Assembly (NCBI GenBank): GCA_035772405.1
Contig: JAYKKM010000371.1
Span: forward strand, 208,501 to 272,500
Direction of reading: 5' to 3'
Origin: Chrysogorgia sp. JL179-B06
Lineage: Eukaryota; Cnidaria; Anthozoa; Scleralcyonacea; Chrysogorgiidae
DNA: 64,000 nt
Every line of letters starts with the position of its first letter. The first letter of the stretch is position 1. The notes under the pieces are model-generated. The model did no database searches. It was not told the origin of the DNA and saw only the letters and a program-made list of their open reading frames with translations. Shown one piece after another: positions 1 through 11,800 of the stretch. The translations under genes and the position numbers were made by a program.

Positions 1-298
1 CTATATATATATATATATCTGCCAGTCATTCGCCAGGGAAAAAGTGAAGTCAAACATGGCCGACTATGCACGTCAGATTCAGTCCTCCTGCGCGGTTTGC
101 AACGTCGGTTATGCAGTTGATGGACTGAGCACTGTAAATTGCATTTCCATGCACTGAAACTCAAAGATTTATTGAAAACGCATTAATTTGATGGTCTATT
201 ATTAAGATTTGATAATATAGATTAAATAACTGAGTAAACTGGAACACTCTAATCTGAATTACCATATAAAGACAAAATACTATAGTCGGTAAACATTA

Positions 299-414
299 CA
301 ATATATAGCAAAGTGAAAAGGTGGTGAACTGCCGAGATTTTTAGTAGCGAAATACTGGTATTTCGTTACTAAAAATCTCGGCAGGTCATCACCTTTTCAC
401 TTTGCTATATATTG
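299..414. repeat. 116-bp near-perfect palindrome (foldback MITE)
   Basis: The left arm, from CAATATATAGCAAAGTG, is repeated as its reverse complement up to CACTTTGCTATATATTG with only a 2-base loop near 356 and a few mismatches. No coding potential. The form fits a foldback MITE. Flanks on both sides are AT-rich and no target-site duplication can be read with confidence. Confidence 0.8.
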
Positions 415-1642
415 AAACAGATTACAGATAATAGAAGGAATTCTTCAAAACTACACATTTATATCAAAGGTTAATCTGCTTGCAACTCAATCTACTTGTT
501 CAGTTGTATATTTTGCTTTTTGCATGTAGACTTGTCAATTTAATACAAAATCTACTCCAAACTCTCCCACATTCACTGCAGCAGTTAACGCATTAATAAA
601 GTAATTGAGAGACAATTGGCACAAAATGGTTTGGTTTAAATACTTCACCAGCAATGACATTACCTTCAAACTAAACAATATACCGTGCATGTACAGTGTA
701 GATCATCAGGAACAGAAGAATTGACTTGTTGATTGAATAATAACTTAAACGTTCTCCGCAGACAGGTTAGAACAAAGTAATATTTCTATTTGTGACAGAA
801 GAGAGAACGAGAATAAAAAGAAAGCTAGCCCATTTTTTATCCTCAGAATTGGAAATGGTTTCCAATTCCTCTCCAGATGTACCAAAATACAAACTTTCGA
901 ACAAAACGGACAAAGGAAAAAGTTTGTTTACACACTCGTACATACCTCTAGTTCTCCTTACGATACAATACTTTTAAGGAGCTAACTTCTTGTAAGGAGA
1001 AGGTATGTGAAACTCCTTATGCATTAAATGACAGATAATAAAAATTGGAATTTAAGAAAAGATCAATGGATACCATAACCCTCAGACTTTCAACAAAGAA
1101 TTATCTCCTGCCATTGCTAAGGACACAGAGCTATATAAACAATTTACAGATGCGTCAGATCTAACATATTAAGATATTAAAACAAGTCATCAGAAATAAA
1201 ACAGACACTAGATAACTTGATATGAAACGAGAAGTCGGTGAAGATATTAATCTGTGTTCTATGAGAAATAATATATAAACAATCCATTCAATAAATTGTA
1301 CTGTGTATCTTGGTTTTCTGCTTATGGTATACAGACACTACCAAATGATTAAACGAAGCCTTAAATAGTCATAGTGTTTAATTAACACCATAAATAGTTA
1401 ACTCAAAGCACTGTCAGCCTTTGTCTTCGACACACTTCGCTGGTTGGTTCTAGTGTATAGCCGTGTAGTTTATGATAATTTTGAACGAACATCAATAGGA
1501 AAGCAAAAATAAAATGATCACCAAAGACAGATAAAATATAGATAAAATTATATAATACGCTTACTTTAATAGAGCGATAGATGGCTTGCTTCTTTGCTCT
1601 CCTGTGCATGTTGTGTTATTACAAATTTGGGGCTTTGTTGTT
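415..1642. other. No gene seen
   Basis: AT-rich sequence with only short random reading frames and no recognisable domain or RNA. Bases 1-298 are likewise featureless apart from a short (TA) run at the very start. Confidence 0.6.
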
Positions 1643-1971
1643 GGGGGTTTGCTATAACCTGGGCGATGATCGAGAATCAACATGAAATATTGTTGGTCAA
1701 TGGTCAGCAGTCACATTAACTGGATAACATCAAGCAATCGAGGTATATATAATCGTCAGAATTTTGTAACTTAACCATAAAATAACCACCAACCCCAAAA
1801 CAACTTAGATCCTAACCCCCCACCTAATGAGTTTTCTAACCCTAACCCCCTGCCTTAAGTGTCTTCCCAACCTCTCACCTCGATTCCCTTGATGTTATCC
1901 AGTTAATGTGACTGCTGACCAACAAGATTTGATGCTCATCCTCGATCATCGCCCGGGTTATAGCAAATCCC
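1643..1971. mobile_element. MITE with long inverted ends and telomere-like core
   Basis: The left end (GGGTTTGCTATAACCTGGGC) and right end (GCCCGGGTTATAGCAAATCC) are inverted copies that continue for roughly 90 bp as a diverged inverted repeat. The middle holds several CCTAACCC-like units (about 1800-1850). Flanks TTGTTGTTG (1634-1642) and TTCTTGTTG (1972-1980) match at 8 of 9 bases, which would fit a 9-bp target-site duplication of MULE type; that assignment is inference. A related copy, lacking the outer part of its left end, lies at 21,509-21,805. Confidence 0.75.
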
Positions 1972-2320
1972 TTCTTGTTGCCAGATAACGCATGATCTAA
2001 CGCGAACACTTCTCGAATACTTAGAGATCTTGTCGACATGTCACGATAGCTGGCCGAGTATGACGTAAATGAGGTCCAAGACAACCACTCGAACACGCTG
2101 GATTAGCGGCTCCCGCTGAAAGCGTTAGTCACAAAAATGCTTGTTGATATAACGAGTATCACAACGATTACCAACAAGCTTGCAGTCAACCCATTGCAGA
2201 TTTGTCACAATTTCGAGAAAAAATGTCATTAAACACTACCTATTTCGGCCTTTAAATTTTGTAACTTCTGCTCTCCAAAATGTCGGAAATGCCATCTCAG
2301 GTCTCAGAAATGCAAAATTT

Positions 2321-3723
2321 TCAGGGAGAGAATACCCCCGTATGCGAGGAAATTACTAGTGCGAAATTATGTGTGCGAAAAAAGTATGCGAGGAAATTAG
2401 GTGCATTAGCATGAAAAGCAGGCCAACGTGTCTTTGCTTCTTTCAATGACCTGTCGAACTCCTCCTCTGATGTGCAATCGACAAGGCCTCCTTCTCGAGC
2501 ACTGTCCAGACCCCAACCAAAGATGATGTTTGTTATTTCACGTACAGGGTGCGGTCCAATACCAAACTCTGACAACTTCTGCTTCACGTTGTCATTGAGA
2601 TGCATGTCGCACCTCAAGTGAACCGCATCTGAAAAGACATTGGTCATTGCTTTCCAGATATTCTCTTCACCGTCAGTGCCAACGACAAGGACTCGTTTCG
2701 GGGCGGTATTTCACCATCGTTGGAAGGAAGAGTGTAGTAGGATGACTCTAGCTTTCTCTTGTGCAGGACGCCTGGGCCTATGCAAACGGGATGTGTGCCT
2801 TTCTGCCTTTCCAGCATTAGGTTCCAACATTGAAGGTTGCATCTACCGAAAAGACTGAGAAAAGTTCCGGGTTTGTGCAGAAGCGTTCTACATCCAGCAG
2901 TTGTTGGTAGTTCGCCAGAAACACAGTCTGTTCGTTCGGACAAACCACTCTGCGTTGTTTCCACGTTGTTGTTGTTTAGAAATCTGTAAAAGCTGAACCA
3001 GGGGATCGGTAGCTGTCTGGTTTTCTGTTAATAGGGTTGTTGCGGGCTCGGTATATTTGAACCCTGACCCATGGGTATTCTTCCGAGCTTCGAATGTTAT
3101 CGATACCGCCTCTGTCGTCAATAATTGCGTGCATTATTTCTCGTGGTTTTGCCTTTTCTTTACGAATTGCCTCCACAGTGCTTGGCATCGTTCTCTTGTA
3201 CACTTTTGTCAGGAAGAATTCTTGCTGGTTCCAGATGTACTGCCGTTTCTCCTTCTGTGAAGACGTACTGTACGAACATGTACCTGTATGTATCTCCCTT
3301 GCCATTCACAAGATACCTTTTTAACAACGGCAATCTTGCGTTGCAGTAAGATTGTATATGAACATTATACTCATCATCTATTGTGTCTTTCTTAAAATGT
3401 TTCCTTCCTTGATTTGTCCAAGAGCCCATGTCGTCACACTTTATGTCCCATGTATTCCTAAGCTTCCAGCAATCAACCACAAAAGCTACATTTTGAACAT
3501 GGCATGGAACAACAGTGGCAATTCTGCTATCATCAATACAGCCGAGAAGTTCTCGATCAACGTCCTTTGTTGGCATTCCGTGTCACACCCGATTAAAAAA
3601 CGGGTAAATTCCTGTCACTGTTGTAAAATATTGGGTCGCATATTTCCGCTAGGTGAGAGGTCACACTCAATATCACCATCACTATCACTGCTGTCGTTAA
3701 TGGGGATCGGGCTTTTTTTTTGA
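2321..3723 (-). pseudogene. Broken MULE-like DDE transposase
   Basis: Read on the minus strand from 3723 down to 2321, at least four reading-frame segments give one family-like protein in order. There is an acidic Ser/Asp stretch (about 3640-3700); a segment with CIDDSRIATVVPC and KCDDMGSW (3160-3576); a basic segment with KAKPREIMHAII (2976-3305); a segment with HPVCIGPGVLHKRK (near 2780); and a segment with VVGTDGEENIWKA leading into VHLRCDMHL and IFGWG (2321-2700). The Gly-Thr-Asp-Gly-Glu motif and following Cys/His motif resemble MULE-like transposases that recur in invertebrate genomes. Frameshifts between all segments make it non-functional. Family assignment is from recollection of motif order, without alignment. 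Confidence 0.55.
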
Positions 3724-4602
3724 ATTGAAACAACTAAAAATGACACCCATAAGTGAGATTATAATATACTCATGTAGAGCAAGCTCATGCCGACATGCTC
3801 ATGGGGAATTTCACAGCTTCATGCCTATGCAAGTTGCAAGGCATGGATCGTATAGCGGTCGAACGCAGTCTATGACAGATGCATGTACTTTCAAATATTA
3901 TACTTTATTCTATGCATCTCAACAAGTCAACAACTAAGGTTTTAAAGAGACAGTTGACCAATCAGTCTCAGTTAGTTTTGATAATAAAACCTAAACCGAC
4001 TGCTGTTAACTTCATATTGCGCAAGTGTCTTGGTTTATTTTTTAAACACATGACTAGTGGAGATGGCCTTACTTTTCAAGGACATGCTACATGCATTTTA
4101 AGTCTAGTTTTCATTTGGTCGCTACTCGCTATTGTGTCAAAATGATTGATGTAATATAGTGTGGATCTATCTCTGTAATCAGTAAAGACAACATACATCA
4201 AGACTATATCATATCGGCCACCGTGACTTAGTTGCGACCAAATGGAAACCAGGCGTTGCTGCCCCACATGTATATGCAGCGTTAATATACGATCACTAGC
4301 TGATAAAAAAGGAAAAATAAATTGTCTTTGGAAACTCTTTACCTTCTAAACTGCAGTCACGGCTTGTTGCATTGCTACCATTGCTGCGTTCATCCTGTTC
4401 TTGAAACTGAAATACGTCCTCGCAGTTGCCAGTCAAGTCTAACGTTGGCGTCCATTTCTTTTGTGGATGTACACTACAAAATGATGAAAGACGAAAAAAT
4501 ACAGATTTAATAAAGACAACGAAAAAGTCATTTCATACATAATGGAGAGGGAAAATATTGAGTGATCGACAGTGTGCGGCTTGAAAGTGTAATTAATAAT
4601 TT
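3724..4602. other. No gene seen
   Basis: Only short random frames on both strands. No repeat structure or RNA gene recognised. Confidence 0.55.
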
Positions 4603-4818
4603 GTGCACGACTATTTAATCATTGGCGCTAGTGTATTTATGTACGATTTGCTCGAAGCCTATAGGAGTACGCCACATCCAGGCACGAAAACCACGCCGTA
4701 CGAACTATTAATGAACCGAAGGGTAAGAACCACGCTAGACCATTTCCCTGTAGAGACATCACGTAAAGATGACGCTGTAAAACACAACGACAGAGAGAGC
4801 GAAGAGAGACCACCCTAA
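4603..4818 (+). pseudogene. Ty3/gypsy integrase fragment, upstream half
   Basis: The frame contains LEAYRSTPHPGTKTTPYELL followed by MNRRVRT, the classic stretch near the end of the retroviral-type integrase core in Ty3/gypsy Pol (usual form A-Y-R-x-T-P-H, then P-x-E-L-L and a Gly/Asn-Arg-Arg-x-R-T). It is cut by the element starting at 4819, and the stop codon that ends it overlaps the duplicated TAA. No reverse transcriptase, protease, gag or LTR is visible nearby, so this is an isolated relic. Confidence 0.75.
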
Positions 4819-6270
4819 CAAAAAAAAGTCTATAGGCATGTCTATAGGCAAACTATAGGAAACCTATAGGCTTCTATAGGAAATTGGAACATTTTCTATA
4901 GGCGACCTATAATGAAACCTATTTAACAATTAGTCACCAAAGTCGAGGTGATAATCGGTGAATATTTACCGAGCCGCATAGGTAAATATCACCGATAATC
5001 ACCGAGACTGAGGTGACTAATTGTTTTAGTAGAAATTCACAGGTGACTATCAGAGAGAAACAACTGAAAGAAAGCAAGGGTAAATGTTTTAATTATTTTA
5101 TTTGTTATTTCCGGAAGTCGCGCATCGTGAGATCACATGATTTTACGTAATCAACATTCAACAGAATATTAAAACGAACAACATACGAACGTGCTATACT
5201 CTTGCAAGTGGAGGCCAAAATGTGAGCGATTTTGCTGTCAGATCAAGCAGAACTACCGAGTGTAAGACTGAGTTAAAGATTGAGTTAACATAAACGAGCA
5301 ACTGTTGAAAGATCCAGACGGAACTTGTTTTTGCTTGGTTATGTACAAAACCGGCTTCACTTTTGTCCAGCTCAAAGTTCCCTTGTCAATCAGAATTTTT
5401 TACCAGGTAAAGCAATGACATTTTCAGCAGATTTGGTTTGTTTTTTCTTGGCCGATTTCAAACGTAGATGGAGATACAGAACCTTGCTGTTTCGAGTAAA
5501 ACTCGGGGATAATTCTGTGTATCAGCATTCTGTCTCGTACAATTTTTGGATATAGTTTCATGGCTGTCAATGTTTTTTCTGAACCGTATCACCGCTATTT
5601 TTCCTTCACTGACGGAGCTGCTTGAGGTAGGAACTAAAACTTTGTGTTTTATTAGCCTCATTGAATAAGTAACACTGTCACAGATTGAAATGTGTTTGTT
5701 GTACGGAGGATGACGGTCAAGACTGCAGCTCGGACTGACAACAACTGACTTGTTTTTTGTTAAAACTGCCGTCTTTTTTCGGGCAGAAACGTAAAATATT
5801 GAAAAGCATTTGTTTATATCTTCGACAACCATGCTAATAAGCTTTCAAATATTGTCTTAATGTTTCTTGTTCAAAGTATTCTGTTAAATAAAGTTTTTTC
5901 CACAAAATTACTTGTTGTTTTGATCGTGTCGCCGATTGCCGTCGACACCACCACCAAGAGTTTATAGCTATGAAATTAGGAAAATTCTTATATCTTACCT
6001 CGAAAACGTTTAACTCTATATTTAGTTGTTTCTTTAGTTTGTTTTTGGATAGTATTTTCTTTAGTTTTATTCGCTTTTTCGTACGTAATATCGATAAATC
6101 GAAAAGCCGCCATTTTTAAATCGCTGAAAATGTTATAGTCACCTCGGCCGTCCATTTCGATCAATCACGGCACGAGAAACTCTATAGTCACCTGTCAATT
6201 TCTACTAATAGCCTATAGACACCTATAGGAAATTGGAACATTGCCTATAGGCGCCTATAGACTTTTTCTG
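4819..6270. mobile_element. 1.45-kb non-autonomous DNA element inside the gypsy relic
   Basis: Left end CAAAAAAAAGTCTATAGG and the reverse complement of the right end CAGAAAAAGTCTATAGGC match apart from one extra A. Both ends continue as degenerate CTATAGG-rich inverted repeats (4819-4923 and 6207-6270). A TAA abuts each side (4816-4818 and 6271-6273), so a 3-bp TAA duplication is likely; together with the short inverted ends this resembles PIF/Harbinger-type insertion (inference). Internal frames, such as one at 5458-5832 on the minus strand, match nothing I know. A palindrome sits near the left end. Confidence 0.75.
4925..5025. repeat. Palindrome nested in the 1.45-kb element
   Basis: ACAATTAGTCACC with GGTGATAATCGGTGAATATT is mirrored by AAATATCACCGATAATCACC and GGTGACTAATTGT around a loop at about 4969-4979. 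Probably a small foldback MITE nested in the larger element, or its structured subterminal region. Confidence 0.7.
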
Positions 6271-6276
6271 TAAGGG

Positions 6277-6477
6277 ATGCACAAACGAACGAAGAAGTAC
6301 AAGCTGAAAACCGGTGATGCAGTTATTGTCAAGCAGGAGAAGAAGAAGAAGGGACAGACACCATACGAACCGTATGTTTATATATCGTCACCAGAATCAA
6401 AGATTCAATGGTCATCGCCAAGAGAATTAAAGATGAGAAAACCAAATGTAGAGATATATCAAGATTCAAGCTGCTAA
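6277..6477 (+). pseudogene. Ty3/gypsy integrase fragment, downstream half
   Basis: Lys/Arg-rich frame with KYKLKTGDAVIVKQEKKKK and then a TPYEPYVY stretch. This matches the post-core region of Ty3/gypsy integrases, where a basic helix is followed by a V-G-D-x-V-L-V-x-Q strand and a P-F-x-P-x-P-Y segment. It lies directly after the 1.45-kb insertion and in register with the upstream half, so the two were one gene before the insertion. It ends at a stop at 6475-6477. Confidence 0.7.
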
Positions 6478-7070
6478 GGACCCTGTAATATCCAACAGCA
6501 GTAGACCAACATATCGAAGGTTCAAAATATTTCCTCTGGTAAAACATTTCCTGTGGATCTTAATCCACTTTTAAAGGAGTTAGTTACGTTAACAAGAGTT
6601 AGTCAAATAGCGTTATGCAAGCATAAGTTGATGAGTTAAGCCATCTTGGCTAACTTTCGCTGTGTTGGGCCATTTCTTTTTGATTTTATATGATTTTTTA
6701 AACTTGAAGCTTGTCCGGGCTTTCCCTGACTATTGCATTTAATGGCTTCATTATTAATATTATATTAAAAGTGCTGTTTAAAAAAGTTTGGATGTTCATC
6801 AAGTTATATGGTTGACAATTTATCCATCATATTGGGTATAGTCAAAGGGTAGGAAGGGCCCTATAGCTGTGGTGAAGGCAACCTTTCTAGGAGAAGGAAA
6901 ACTCTGAATATAAACCTCCATTATGATTGTGGGAAAGGGTAGAAAGAGCTCTTAGTCTTGGTTGATAATCTTTCTGGTGATGGTATCACGATAAAACACC
7001 TTGGTTCCTGCTCCCCAAAACAGGTTGGTGTTAGGAATGGCATCCAGCTGTAAAACTTTGCTACAAACTC
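6478..7070. other. No gene seen
   Basis: Non-coding, possibly the 5' part of the following LINE. The end of a weak ORF1-like frame (basic, to 7298) starts only at 7071. Confidence 0.45.
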
Positions 7071-9148
7071 ATGATGATACAACTTAACAATACTAAATAC
7101 CGTCTTGCTTGTCGCGCGGGTAAACAAGGAGCACGTCCCTCAGTGAGTTACCAGGCTGGGGTCGAAAAATATGTTACTGGTAAACCAGCCACTTTGAAAG
7201 CTGGGATTATCCCAGTAAGAGTTACATCACGCCCTACGGTCAAGCAGGTAACAAAAATTACAAAAAAACTCAAGCAACCTGATAAATATCAAATTTGATA
7301 AACAGAAAATGAAATGTCTTCCACGTCTACGTTTTGCTGTATGGAACGCACATTCAATCAACAAGAAATCTGCCTCCATTTGTAACTTTATAATTTCAAA
7401 GCGTATTGATGTTCTTGCGGTTACTGAAACCTGGCTTTCTAACAAGAATGCAGCAGATACTACCATAGCTGAAATTATCAATACCTTACAAGATTACAAG
7501 TTTCTTCATTTGCAAGATCCCATTCGAAAGGAGGTGGAGTTGGGGTATTCCTTCGCAAGGGTATCACCGTAAATAAAAATGATGTCTCAACGTTTGCATC
7601 AATGGAATAGCATATTCGCCTCATCACAGTTTATAGACCTCCTTACGACATCCATGTTCTTCAATGATTTTTTTTACGATTTTAGAAGAGTTACTTGTTG
7701 TTCCGGGTTATTTGTTAATTGCTGGGGATTTCAATTTCTATATGGATGTTGTTAATGATGATGATGCTAGTAGGTTTACGGAACTCCTGGATTCAGCAGG
7801 TTTACAACAGAGTTACTGGTACGACTCATCGTTGTGGTCACACACTGGACCTTATTATTGATCGTCAGGAGGATAGTTTGCTGTCTGCCATGGAGATCGT
7901 GTCTGATTTACCTTCAGATCACAGTGCTGTTGTTTGCAGCATGGATTTTCCGAGACCCCAATCCTCTATTAATCAAAAGTTATTAATCATCGCGATTTAC
8001 GTCGTATAGACTTACAGGCATGGCGAAAAGATATCCTTGACTCGCAATTAATTTGTTCATCCGTATCTGATGTAAACACTGCTACTGAACAGTTCAATCG
8101 TGTATTGTCTGAGCTTTTGGACAAACGCGCACCAAATGCTCCATGGTTTAATGATAGCTTAAGAGTTGTGAAGAAACAAAAACGACAGTTTGAGCGTAAA
8201 TTTCTCTCTACACGCCTTCAGGTTCATCATCAATTGTACAAGGAACAATGTTGTATATACGCAAAGGCAATTGATTTTGCAAAAACAGATTATTATAAGG
8301 CTAAGATATCTAACTCTAATCAGAATCAGCTATTTCACATGATTGAGGGGATGTTCCGAGTAAAATCTATTTCTTTATTGCCATCACATGATTCTTCGTC
8401 TGACCTGGCTGATACTTTTAGTTGTTATTTTTCAACTAAGATTCAGTTACTTCGAGATAAACTTACTAGTACACATGGGTCAGTTAAGATGCTATCTATA
8501 GCAGTTGACTCTCCTTGTTGTAAAAGCTCACTCAGTGAATTTACTACTGTATCTGAAAGCTTTGTCTGTAACACTATCAAACAGTACTCGTCTAAGGCCT
8601 ACACATCTGCTCAAGGAATCTCTTGACGTGTTAGATGCCCCAATTACTGACATTATCAATTCATCTTTATCCTCAGGAGTATTTCCTCTGTCTCTTAAGA
8701 AAGGTCTCATCTGCCCATCTATTAAAAAACCTACTAGTGATAAAGAGCAATTCCCGAACTATAGACCTATTACTAACATGGCTTTCTTGTCAAAAGTATT
8801 AGAGCGGATTGCTGCCAGACAGACAACAGACTATCTTACTGAGAATAACCTCCTTGCAAAAAATGCAATCTGCTTATAAACTCTTTCATAGCACAGAGAC
8901 AACAGTTCTGCGTGTTTTCAATGACAGCAGTTCTGCGTGTTTTCTTTACGCACTTGATGAAAATCAGGAAGTACTGTTGGACTTATCATCTGCGTTCGAC
9001 GCCATTGACCACACTGTTCTATTGGAGAGACTTAACATCGTTATAGGTTTAGTGGAACTGTACTAGCCTGGTATCGCTCATACCTTTCTGATCGGGTACA
9101 GTCAGTTATGGTAAAGAATACGCATTCCTCAAATAAACCATTGCTATA
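7071..9148 (+). pseudogene. LINE (CR1/L2-like) endonuclease and partial reverse transcriptase
   Basis: A basic ORF ends at 7298. From 7309 the frame starts an apurinic-type endonuclease (FAVWNAHSINKK, then AVTETWLSN). After a frameshift near 7530, GDFNFYMDV appears at about 7720, and in the next frame HTLDLIIDR with LPSDHSAVV at about 7850-7930: these are the expected endonuclease motifs. A linker (8105-8626) with NAPWFNDSLR leads to the reverse transcriptase start (NYRPITNMAFLSKVLER, 8755-8810) and LLDLSSAFDAIDH (about 8975-9010) with the first catalytic Asp. The sequence stops at about 9148, just where the GVPQGS motif should follow, so the catalytic YADD is missing. Several frameshifts confirm it is dead. 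Confidence 0.85.
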
Positions 9149-9480
9149 TGGTGTACACTCTTAAAACGAGTGTGTTAATTTACACACACAGGTGTGTAGT
9201 AGCTACACACCTTGGACTGGTAACTACACACCATTTTTTAAAAAACATGCGTAGTGTGTTCAATAAAACACCTAGGTGTGTTAAACTACACATAGTGTAA
9301 TTTGACAAGGCATGTAAAATTACACACACTTTATGGTGTGTTGTCATAACACATCTTTTTTCAAAAGACGTAATTTTGACAGATTTAAAGTAAATAACAC
9401 ACCTTTGCAAATAGCACACCTTCAAAATTTTACACACCTTCAAATTACACATGTTAATGATTTTACACGCCTTTTCTGGT
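9149..9480. repeat. GGTGTGT/ACACACC-dense element
   Basis: Around 20 copies of ACACACC or GGTGTGT, often with TTACACAC, lie in both orientations over 330 bp, with palindromic pairs such as TGTGTAGTAGCTACACA. It begins where the LINE reverse transcriptase is cut off, so it is most likely an inserted non-autonomous element or one end of it. No coding potential. Confidence 0.55.
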
Positions 9481-11388
9481 GCGTCTTCTATACATTAATA
9501 TGCGACGACAAATCAATAAATTAATACTCGGCCGTTTGATTACTTTCTGTGATGAAGAATTGCATAGCCTTTGTTAACCTCTACTTAAATCTAGGACTGT
9601 TAAGTTATGTATTAACTTAGTTGAATAAGTATTTGACAATATTAGTTTTGTGTTAAGACAAAGAAGCGAAATCAGTATCAATTTGAAACGCGGGATTAAA
9701 GCAACGCGGTGCACACAGCACTTTAGTTAGACTTTCTCAAAGTCCCTCTCTTGTTCCGTTTTTGAGTGCACGACTGGACTATGACAGAGACTTGCAACAA
9801 GTCTACACTTTGATCCATGATGTTCAAGTTGTAAATCGTGCTCAATATAATTATAATAAGTATATCTTGTTCGCCCATGACACAGTTCATTGATGCGTTA
9901 CTGTGGACAAATAACTTAACAAATAACTTAAGCCGGATTTTCATTCACTGGGTGCAGTTCGTTTCTCATGGCGTTTCGAATCAAACATGTATTTATTCCT
10001 AAAGACAAACGTCGAACTTAAGTAGATAAGAAAATCGACACAAAATGTTCAAAATGGTTTATAATTTCATACAGTTTGTGATCATGAAGCTCACTAAACC
10101 AATGGCAATGTATTCTATTATATACACATATATACACACACTACTCCCTTATATTCCTCTGGAGTGACCGCTTAATACAGGTTGCAAATTTAATTTATAT
10201 AATTTGTTCTTCCAACCATGCATATGATTATACTATGATTATATAATCGACATTCCACTGTGGAGGCAAAATGCTCTGGGTATGAAGTTGAAACCCCTTC
10301 TGTATGAAGTATATACCTGGCTATATTTTGCAGTGATGGATTTACAAGGGGGTGCCAATTGCCTTTTTCAAATCTATTTTTTTGGATTTGGCAAGGCAAT
10401 TGTCAAACAAAAATAAAATAGAGACAAAATAAGATAATAGCATGATAACGTATAATAGACAATTCAAATTACAAGCAAGTCTTCAATCCTGGACCCTGTC
10501 GTGGGCCGTATCACCAAACCCCTGCCGTAGCTCCTTCAGCAGCGCTCCACCCTGCCTCGATCGTGCCCACACCGCAGGCCTGATGTCATTTTGCTCGCTC
10601 AGCACCCCCTACCAGATCATGCTGGATCCATTACTGATTTTTTTGCACCCTTGTAGCACACTGTTACAATATGTTTATATAGCAAATAATAACACTGATT
10701 AAAATTATCAATTAAATACAGTTGATTTTAATGATTTACATGACATTGTATACTTATCAATTCCTTATAATAAACTTAAACAAGTTCAATACTGGTAGTA
10801 TCTTTTTCTACAACATAACACTTGGATGCTCTCATTACAATGTTTATAACTCCATGGGAGGGTAAATCTGAATATGCCAAAATATCTTTCTTCTCTGTTC
10901 TCTGAACCTCATATGCCATCCAATGTTCAGTAAACTCCACAACATCAAGAATACAAACAACAAAAAAATTCTCATCATCCCAAACAATGATTTCATCCAC
11001 TTGTCCATATTGTCGGTAGTAATTTTAAGCCAAGTTCATTTCTTCAAGTCTTACTACACATTCCGGTCGAAACTGGATACCATGAATAGTAACCCACCGC
11101 ACTCTGTTGGTAAACGAAGAATGAAAAGAAGATTGTTTTACATTTACTGTACATATATATCTATACATATACAGAGTATCCACATTTCAAAATAGAATTC
11201 TATAAAATATACAGTACATACATATTTCCAGAAAAGGTTTCTGGTCTGATTTGCAGACCTTCCGCTTTGTAGAGGAGTTCAGCTTGGGCATGCTGAGTCA
11301 AATCAACATCGCATTCACCCACAACAGGATATTGAATACAAAATGAGGTAGCAAATGAGTATAAAATATCAGTATAATATGTAATTGT
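9481..11388. other. No gene seen
   Basis: AT-rich sequence with only short frames on both strands. A GC-richer patch at about 10,490-10,620 (CCTGGACCCTGTCGTGGG onward) stands out but gives no recognisable protein. Confidence 0.5.
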
Positions 11389-11732
11389 CTTACTTGCAGC
11401 TGGTGACTGGCTGAGTCGAAGCATACATGTATATCATATAATATACAATTATACATATACATATGTACATTACATATACATATAATATATATTGTTGGAT
11501 TCTCTTGTTGAAAACGACAAATGATGGTCGGTAAAAAATATTCTTGCACGAAGGTGCCGTTTTATATATATATAGTCTTACTTTTAGTGGGTGACTGACT
11601 CGATATATATATAATATATAGTATATAGTATATACGAGTCAAATGCCAAATATGACTTGTTATAAATACTGTATAATAATAAATCGGCTCACTCTCAGTC
11701 AGTCACCCGCTGCAAGTAAGACGATCGATTAG
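11389..11732. repeat. Foldback/MITE family around GTCTTACTTGCAGC
   Basis: GTCTTACTTGCAGCTGGTGA (11,388), GTCTTACTTTTAGTGGGTGA (about 11,574) and the inverted TCACCCGCTGCAAGTAAGAC (about 11,704-11,724) are three copies of one end, enclosing TATA-rich DNA. This looks like two nested or tandem foldback elements. No genes inside. Confidence 0.6.
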
Positions 11733-11800
11733 CCCCCTGGTTCTTCTTCTACTACAGTAATGGTGACATTTTCTAAAATACTTCTAATGCATCTACACCA

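Noticed and set aside
792..977. Small plus-strand ORF
   Set aside because: No ATG at the start (GTG), no domain, no repeats or splice signals.
3352..3723. 123-codon plus-strand ORF
   Set aside because: Antisense to the transposase pseudogene, whose motifs explain the opposite strand.
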